64,000 nucleotides of DNA, from NCBI GenBank assembly GCA_010093485.1, contig MU001502.1:1074057-1138056 (forward strand), read 5' to 3'. Source of the stretch: Karstenula rhodostoma CBS 690.94 (taxonomy: Eukaryota; Ascomycota; Dothideomycetes; Pleosporales; Didymosphaeriaceae). The position numbers and the translations under genes were made by a program. Below the pieces are notes generated by a model. That model worked only from the letters and a program-made list of their open reading frames with translations, was not told the DNA's origin and ran no database searches. Shown piece after piece: positions 57,835 to 64,000 of the stretch (positions are counted from its first letter, which is position 1; the number at the start of each line of letters is the position of its first letter).

Positions 57835-60061
57835 CTATCGCTTCTTCTTCGTCTTGTCCACTATCTCTATCCAATTCTTGTTGACGCCGCGCTTCTCAAG
57901 CGCCTTGATGATGGCATCTTTCTGCGGTCCCTGCACCATCACCTCCATCACCGGATTCTTGGGACTGCTACCCTGCAGTCGGTCTACACTCGTGCTGCCT
58001 GCACAAGTCTTTCGTAGTTCGTCTGCAAGTGGTTGCGGTGCGATATGATAAGGTTCGACACCGCTTACTTTTGTCACAGTCTTGTTGCCACTGCGGGTTT
58101 CCATCAGAATTTGGATCTTCGGCGGTGCACCGGCTTTTGGCTTAGAATCGGCGATATCCTCATTGTTCCGGAGGATTGTGTGGAAGGGCGATGCCGCCGC
58201 AACCATACGATCAGCAAGCGCATCGCGGGGAATCGCACCAGATGCGAGCGCGGCGTTGTCTGCTGCTGAAGAACCAAGCAACGCGTCCGCCAGCTGTGGA
58301 TTAATCTTGATGAGACGCTTGTTTTTCTCCGAGACGAGATTTTCAGCCTCTATGTAGGCTATCAAAACCTGCTTCAGTTCTGCAGGCGTGTATAGTCCGC
58401 GGGGTTCCGCCTTGGAGGCATGGAATATCGGTGCAAGCTTTTCTTTCGGTCGAAGCAGTGACACCAGCTTAAGCTTTTGTCCCACAGACGACTCGGCGGA
58501 CAATGACGCGGCGGGCTTGCCGTTGGTGCCTGACGATGTCGGCGCATCTTTCTTCGGCAACCGATACGGCACGAAAGCCTCGATACGCCTATCGGTGAAG
58601 TCAACGTCCATGACTACTGTTTCGTTGCCATTCTGTTCTTTGGACTTGAGGATCTGCTGCTTGTCCAGGTACTTTATGAACTTCCGGATGTTCTTCCAGC
58701 TTGTTTTCTTTATCTGTAAAGAGGCGGTTCTCGCAGGTGTATAGGTCGGTAGGAACGGTTGAACCAGGAGTGACATGACCTTGGATTGTGACAGCGGAAA
58801 GTCCAGACCGAAGCTGGGGTGGTTTCGGTTATGGTCCATGTGATAGCGCACGCCGAAAAGAAACGCATCTTGGAATGCGTTATCGATCTCTGTTGGCGAT
58901 CAGGGAGATGTACATAGACCAAGCAGCTTTCTGAGGATGCAGCTTACCTTTTTGGGACAGTTCCTGTTCGTCCACAACCTCCACTGCGTCTTTAAGCGAC
59001 GGGGGATCCTCACCTTCAATCCCTTGTGCCTTCTCGGCCTCTGATCGCTCGGTAGGATCCGCGTTTAGCGCAATGCCGCCTTCCGGATCGTCTTGAAGAT
59101 CCATGCTAGCAGTCTGCGCTGCTAACGCTGTGTCGTCGGTTTCATCATCCCATCCCTGCAAGGCACCTGGCGGTTCGGAGCCCGGCTTACCAGCCGGGTT
59201 CCACGACCACAGCTCGTCGCCAGCCCAATGAAATGTCGATACAGCATGGCCCTTCATGCCCTGGACACTTCCCAAGGAGCTAATATCGATTTCGCATGTG
59301 CCGACCGCCATGGGTACGGTGGGTTTCTCCAAACTTGAGATCGCCACTACTGCGCCTGATATGCAGTCAGCATGCTGTGGTCACTATATCCAGCCCACGA
59401 AACACCGCAGAACCTTGGTCAGACATACCCTTGGTCGCCTTCTTTGGGAATGGCGGGCCTCGTTGCAGTCCCGGGGTCATAAGATCTGCGCCGCCCTGAA
59501 GTTTATCGACAACGAAAGATGGTGTGTATAGCAGCGGTACGATGCCCGGATTGTGCCAGAGTGTGTATACTGTATGTATGTCAGCAGGCGTTGCATGGTT
59601 GGTTTGTGGAACATTGGCTTCCACATAGCCGATTTTGACATGGTGAACTGCCCGAGTAATGCCCTAGGGTTCTCTCCATACCGGTCGGATACATCTTCTC
59701 GCCAACCTTGGCCCACAGTATCCTCTGCTCGTCTCCGGTCCCTTCATGACTACCAATGTATACCGTGCCCGAGACTTGCTTGAGGTCGGGTCCAGCGGTC
59801 GTCGTGAACCGTGCTGAAAGCGCGTTCTCGGGCAGTAATGATCTCCGGAGTGCGGTGAGGCCAGCAGTAGAGGCGGCCTTGTCCTCTGGTTCCGCGGTCG
59901 TCTCGACGGGTATGGGAATCTGGAAGTCGGCTATAATCTGATCGGCAGTCCTACGGCGCTCTGACGACTTGAGCGGACTGAGGGGTTTGATCTATAAACA
60001 GTCAGGCTGTGGCGCTACCGCTCAGCTAAAAGTGGCGTACATTGGGCTTCTTCTTGAACAT
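57835..60061 (-). CDS. TMA64: Eukaryotic translation initiation factor 2D (ligatin/Tma64)
   Basis: Exons on the minus strand are 60041..60061, 59682..59991, 59429..59569, 58948..59355 and 57835..58889, giving 644 aa. Exon 1 encodes MFKKKPN, continuing IKPLSPLKSSERR, the family's N-terminus. A DUF1947/PUA region follows (YTLWHNPGIVPLLYTP, then KKATKGAVVAISSLEKP across a junction). An acidic linker comes next, then a winged-helix segment (NAFQDAFLFGVRYHMD), a SWIB/MDM2-like part (KKTSWKNIRKFIKYLDK) and the C-terminal SUI1 domain (KVSGVEPYHIAPQPLADEL). eIF2D delivers or removes tRNA at the ribosomal P site without GTP and helps recycle 40S subunits. Introns are 49-112 nt and all keep phase. Confidence 0.95.
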
Positions 60062-60790
60062 GATGCGCAGCTGGTCAACGTGTTCTGATGGTCCAGCGCT
60101 CTCGTGGGCACTCGGAGTGTGTCGCGCAAAGCTGCAGCGTTGGAGAATTGGACTGTGGAAGAGTATCCGTCGTGTGCAGCTTGTTGTGTGGAGCGTGCCG
60201 CTGATTTAGTTTCCCCGCTGAAGTCATTGTCTCGAGCGCGACACTAGCGCGGCCACAAGAGGCTAGCGCGGGGTCGTCTGTGAGATGAGTCCAATCCACT
60301 CACGATGAGCTTTGTTTTGTGAAGGTTGGCAAATGGTTGCATGATATTATTTTCTTCCGATTTTACCGACGGTGACGACCATGCATTGATTCTGGATAAT
60401 GATGGCCGCCAGACGAAATTTTCGTATAGGTCGATCTTGCGTTGAGGCAAACCACCATGCTACTTTGGGTAGTTTTGAAAAGCATTGAAAACAGGGCCCA
60501 GACGGCGGTTACACGACATAAGTCTTGCCAGTATACTGCATTGGGCAGTTGTGAAAAGCATCGAAGACGGCAGGATGGTCATGGTCACACAGCGTTTGCT
60601 TCCTGATAGCGCTGCACCATACGCGAAACTCTCGCGCTAAGCTCTGGCTAGCTTAGCTAAAGGACACCGGCGACGCGACGCGTTTCCAACCAGCAGCGTC
60701 GTACAGAGAACACCATAACCACCATCATATCCTTCTATCTCATCGACACGTCACCATAACCTCAGCTACAGTTCTACCAGGCCGACAGAC
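60062..60790. promoter_or_regulatory. Divergent promoter region of eIF2D and RNase H2A
   Basis: 729 bp between two divergent housekeeping genes. A loose repeat (TTTTGAAAAGCATTGAAAAC near 60472 and TTGTGAAAAGCATCGAAGAC near 60551) occurs about 80 bp apart. The function is unknown. Confidence 0.4.
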
Positions 60791-61879
60791 ATGACCGACT
60801 CGCACGAGGACGTTCAGATGGACACTCAGGAGATTGAGCTTGAAACTCCGGCGTCAGACGTGTTCAGTGCGCCTTCCGTCCACAAGCCTGACGTACTGGC
60901 CGGCAGATCTTACTCCCATTTTTCGCCCATCCCATCGCAAATCGCTGACGACATGACAAGAGAGGTGGTTCTAGGTGTCGATGAAGCCGGTCGTGGCCCG
61001 GTGTTGGGTATGTAACTTGCTCTTCCGTTCTATTCGTTGCTTATAGCCGCAGGTCCGATGGTCTACGCGCTCCTCTACCTTCCTCTTGAGCTACAGCAGA
61101 GCCTTCTAGCTGAAACACACCACTTTGACGACTCCAAAGTCCTGACTCCGGAAGTGCGCTCTAACTTGATGCGGAAACTTTGCACGAGGGAAACAGATCT
61201 CTACGCGGCATGTGGTTGGGCAACCCGCCTGTTGTCCGCTCGGGACATCTCCGCCAACATGCTTGCGCCATCCCAGTACAATCTCAACGCTCAGGCCATG
61301 GACGCGACCATAGATCTGATCAAAGAGGTCATGGCCAAGGGAGTCAACGTCAAGGAAATATACATCGACACCATTGGCAGGCCCGAAGTGTACCAAAAGA
61401 AACTCGAAAGGATATGGCCCACAGTGCGCATCACAGTAGCCAAAAAAGCCGACAGTCTGTATCCCGTTGTGAGCGCCGCTTCTGTGTGCGCCAAAGTTAC
61501 CCGGGATGCAGCGCTCGATGCGTGCTACGAACCCTATCACGTCGCCGCGGGCAACGGTGCTTTCAATGGCAAGTCAAATGGTGAAGGTGTGGTCGTATGG
61601 GGTTCGGGCTATCCATCTGATGTCCGCACCACTACGTGGTTGAAGCAGAACATGGATCCCGTGTTCGGTTGGGGCAACGAGTGCCGATTCTCGTGGGGCA
61701 CAGCCAAAGAACTGCTGGAAGGCAAGAACGCAGACGTAAAAGTAGACTGGCCTGTGGACGACGACGGAAATGGCGACATGCGCATGACGGATTTCTTTGC
61801 CTCGACGAACGAGGCTGGGGGAGACGAGCTCGTTGATTGGTTTGGTAAGCGAGTCACGGAGGAAATGGAGGTCTTTTAG
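60791..61879 (+). CDS. RNH201: Ribonuclease H2 catalytic subunit A
   Basis: Exons 60791..61007 and 61047..61879 give 349 aa. The active-site signature GVDEAGRGPVL (Asp64, Glu65) is completed across the 39-nt intron as GRGPVLAAGPMVYALLYLP. Further motifs are HFDDSKVLTPEVR, IYIDTIGRPEVYQKKLER and AKVTRDAALD with the third catalytic Asp. The C-terminal GSGYPSDVRTTTWLKQNMDP and CRFSWGTAKELL hold the family Tyr that recognises the ribonucleotide-DNA junction in the GSGYPSD motif. The enzyme removes single ribonucleotides and RNA-DNA hybrids from nuclear DNA with subunits B and C. The acidic N-terminal extension of about 55 residues and acidic C-terminus are usual for fungi. Confidence 0.97.
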
Positions 61880-62543
61880 AAGCACGTCCCGGCAAACTGA
61901 CACCTCTCTCCTTCGTTCGCATCCTTGGGCGATGGCTTAGGATAAGCCAGGGTTGATCAGTGCAGCTCACCGAGCCTTGCGAAAGTTCATTGGGGTAGAA
62001 TGGGTAAGATGACGGTGTAGGAGCGGACGTGCATGGCCACGGAATCCGGTCGTTCTAGTTAGTCACCGGGCTACTACATACTCCGACGCCATGACCACCC
62101 CAACGCCAATGCCATCCCCAGAGTACACTTGTTCAACAGGTGATTTACGAGGCCGGGAAACAAGAGTTATCTGCAGCACGATCGTCTTTAAATGATATCG
62201 CTTCCCCTGCGCTGCTGATCCTGCAGCAAACAAGGTACATCAACTTACGATCTCTCTTATACCCTTCGGCTTTCGTTTGTCGCGTGCATCTGCGAGTCTA
62301 GCCTTAGCGACACTACAGCGGTTGTCCGTTTGGTTCTTCTAGTCGTAGTCCTCATCCTAGCCTCGCACTTTCTCCACAGGGACGGTCTACGATCACGGTC
62401 TTACACAGCCTCGCGGTGTCGTGGTCTTTCCGCTTTCGAACGTCAGCGACCTACATCCCGGCCCATATAACACTACAAGACACAAGCCTGTGTAACTACA
62501 GAGCCTGACGACACCTCGCCATCCTTCCTACGAAACCATCAAC
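61880..62543. other. Intergenic region upstream of the Ser/Pro-rich gene
   Basis: 664 bp with pyrimidine-rich patches near 62250-62480, as in fungal leaders. No gene or repeat recognised. Confidence 0.4.
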
Positions 62544-63782
62544 ATGTGCATCATCATTCCAATCGACCACACACCATGCGATCACACTATCGCTATATGG
62601 CAACATTGCGCCAACGCACCGCGTTCTGTGTTTGGTCACAAGCCGTGCTCTCACATTCGGCAACACGGCCGCCCTATCATAACTAGAAAGATGTGCCACA
62701 ACTGCGGTGGGCCCAGGTTTTTTGCTCGAAGAGGAGGTTTGGCTGCGCGCGGCAGTGGCAGCGGCAGCTCCATGTTGGGCCAGGTTAAGGAGGATATGAA
62801 CGAACAATACGACTCTGGCTACCAAAGCGACTTGATACCCGAGGCGGAAGACGAGGCCGATGACGATGACCTTGCATTGTCGCCGCGACAATCTGCGGCC
62901 TTGACACAAAGATGGAGGGACCTTTCAAGACAACGTTCGTCATACATTCCTCGGTCCTCTGGCCAAAAGTCTAACTGGCGACCGAACCTCAAGCGTGATC
63001 TGAGCCAGAGTTCATCCGACTCTTCAATTCCTTCATCGCGTCGTCCATCGATGGTTTCCGCTCGCCATCTGCTTCCCAGTGACATAAAGAGGTTCGACAA
63101 CAGTTTGGCTCCGATCATACGCAGTCCTTCTCCTCCGCGGAAGGGTTCGACTCTCTTACATCCATCTTCGCCCTTACAGGAACCGCTTGAGCGTCTACCG
63201 CGCGCCTCTGGTTCTTCGTTCCAGGACCTTACGCCTCCAGCCACGCCTCCCTCACGCCCGGATACACTAAAGCGACAGAGCTCATCGTTGCTTCATCCTT
63301 CGTCTCCCCAAGTCGGACTTGTCGCTGATGCCCCAGAAGAGCTTGGCTTTCCATTCAAAGTTTTGATTCCAGCACCCGTCACTTCTGCGCCTATTCCCAC
63401 ATCTGCGCCTCGCCGGCCCGATGCCCCTTCTCGCAAGAACAGCACACTTCTTCACCCTTCCCCGCCAAACGACGAGATATCCGATCCGTTTCCCAGTCCA
63501 GTCAAAACCGTGATCAGCCTTCCACCTACCCCTCAAGCGACGCCGACACTGGGATGCTTTAAGCGGTGCCCTTCCGTACGCTCAAACCTATCAGATGACG
63601 ACTGGGAAGGGCCGCTGCACTCATCACACTCCGACGCAGAAGACGATTCCGACGACCAGTCCGTGGATGCCGACACGAAGTCCGCTCACCGCATCTCTCT
63701 GAAGGTGGCGCATCTAGGCCGCGCTGCCCGTGCAAGCAGAATTTCTTTCCACGGAAACCAGCTGCGCATACTGCGAGATTAG
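62544..63782 (+). CDS. Ser/Pro-rich hypothetical protein with N-terminal Cys/His motif
   Basis: A single exon of 412 aa. The first about 60 residues carry regularly spaced Cys and His (MCIIIPIDHTPCDHTIAIWQ, then KPCSHI and CHNCGGP), which may bind a metal. A similar short Cys/His start is common in fungal proteins of unknown function. The remainder is Ser/Pro-rich and probably disordered. It contains four near-copies of a short module: KGSTLLHPSSP, QSSSLLHPSSP, KNSTLLHPSPP and a divergent one. These look like phosphorylation or docking repeats. The acidic segment DDDWEGPLHSSHSDAEDDSD precedes a basic end. Function unknown. Confidence 0.75.
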   Translation: MCIIIPIDHTPCDHTIAIWQHCANAPRSVFGHKPCSHIRQHGRPIITRKMCHNCGGPRFFARRGGLAARGSGSGSSMLGQVKEDMNEQYDSGYQSDLIPEAEDEADDDDLALSPRQSAALTQRWRDLSRQRSSYIPRSSGQKSNWRPNLKRDLSQSSSDSSIPSSRRPSMVSARHLLPSDIKRFDNSLAPIIRSPSPPRKGSTLLHPSSPLQEPLERLPRASGSSFQDLTPPATPPSRPDTLKRQSSSLLHPSSPQVGLVADAPEELGFPFKVLIPAPVTSAPIPTSAPRRPDAPSRKNSTLLHPSPPNDEISDPFPSPVKTVISLPPTPQATPTLGCFKRCPSVRSNLSDDDWEGPLHSSHSDAEDDSDDQSVDADTKSAHRISLKVAHLGRAARASRISFHGNQLRILRD

Positions 63783-64000
63783 ATCTAGCATCTACAGGAT
63801 CCCGCAGCGGAATCGTACAAATTAGTCTGGTGTTGGAGCTAGTGTTGGACTACGCGGCAATACGCGAGGTTGATTGCCGAATGCAGCGCGTGGTGCGCAT
63901 TGACCGGGGCTACGGATGCAAGTTGAACCCCGAGATGCGCCTGCGCCTCAGGGATCTTGTCGACCTTCTAGGAAAGGATTGGCGCCATACTTTGTGTGGC
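63783..64000 (+). other. Open plus-strand frame running off the window end
   Basis: A frame one base off the preceding gene is open from before its stop to the window end. It contains LVLDYAAIREVDCRMQ and RIDRGYGCKLNPEMRLRLRD, which read like protein. It could be a second exon of the upstream gene, a frameshifted continuation, or a new gene starting at an ATG at 63882. Undecided without the next sequence. Confidence 0.25.

Overview
The window is nuclear DNA of a filamentous ascomycete. Genes are compact and on both strands. Introns are mostly 46-62 nt with GT..AG ends and CTAAC-like branch points, and core promoters are pyrimidine-rich. The gene content (QDE-2-type Argonaute, a CVNH-LysM lectin, Zn2Cys6 regulators, an NmrA-like protein, a DUF4267 protein) points to a euascomycete. 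A Dothideomycete is my best guess, but that is inference. I spliced the genes by hand, checking that phase is kept across every junction; untranslated regions are not defined.

Layout. 0-8.5 kb: a truncated membrane/coiled-coil gene, an NmrA-like reductase, a 330-bp MITE-like element, AIM32, and mitochondrial leucyl-tRNA synthetase whose 3' end runs into a 4 x 53 bp minisatellite. 8.8-17.2 kb: an SLC7-type amino-acid permease with a GC-AG intron, a degenerate AT-rich patch, a secreted C69-family hydrolase with Ser where Cys is expected, a Dabb protein, an orphan ORF, decayed coding sequence and an SDR oxidoreductase. 18.3-28.4 kb: an MFS transporter, a fungal transcription-factor-domain protein, the CVNH-LysM protein and Argonaute. 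29.4-38 kb: a decayed gene lying against the 3' end of an SLD7-like gene, a DUF4267 membrane protein, ER glucosidase I (GH63) and the tri-snRNP 27K protein. 38.6-48 kb: an FG-repeat protein divergent from a coiled-coil protein, then a Mn-type CDF transporter divergent from a ZIP transporter. 48-57 kb: a CAA microsatellite, a Zn2Cys6 regulator, 4-hydroxyphenylpyruvate dioxygenase (HPPD), a TTC36-like TPR protein and a thioesterase-like protein. 57.8-64 kb: eIF2D, RNase H2 subunit A and a Ser/Pro-rich hypothetical protein.

Most neighbours are unrelated housekeeping genes. The most notable arrangement is the head-to-head pair of HPPD (tyrosine catabolism) and a TTC36 homologue. In mouse, TTC36 is reported to protect HPD from degradation, so this adjacency in a fungus suggests an old functional link. 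The pair is flanked by a Zn2Cys6 regulator and has a repeated motif just upstream of HPPD. I found no tRNA, rRNA, CRISPR array or complete autonomous transposon.
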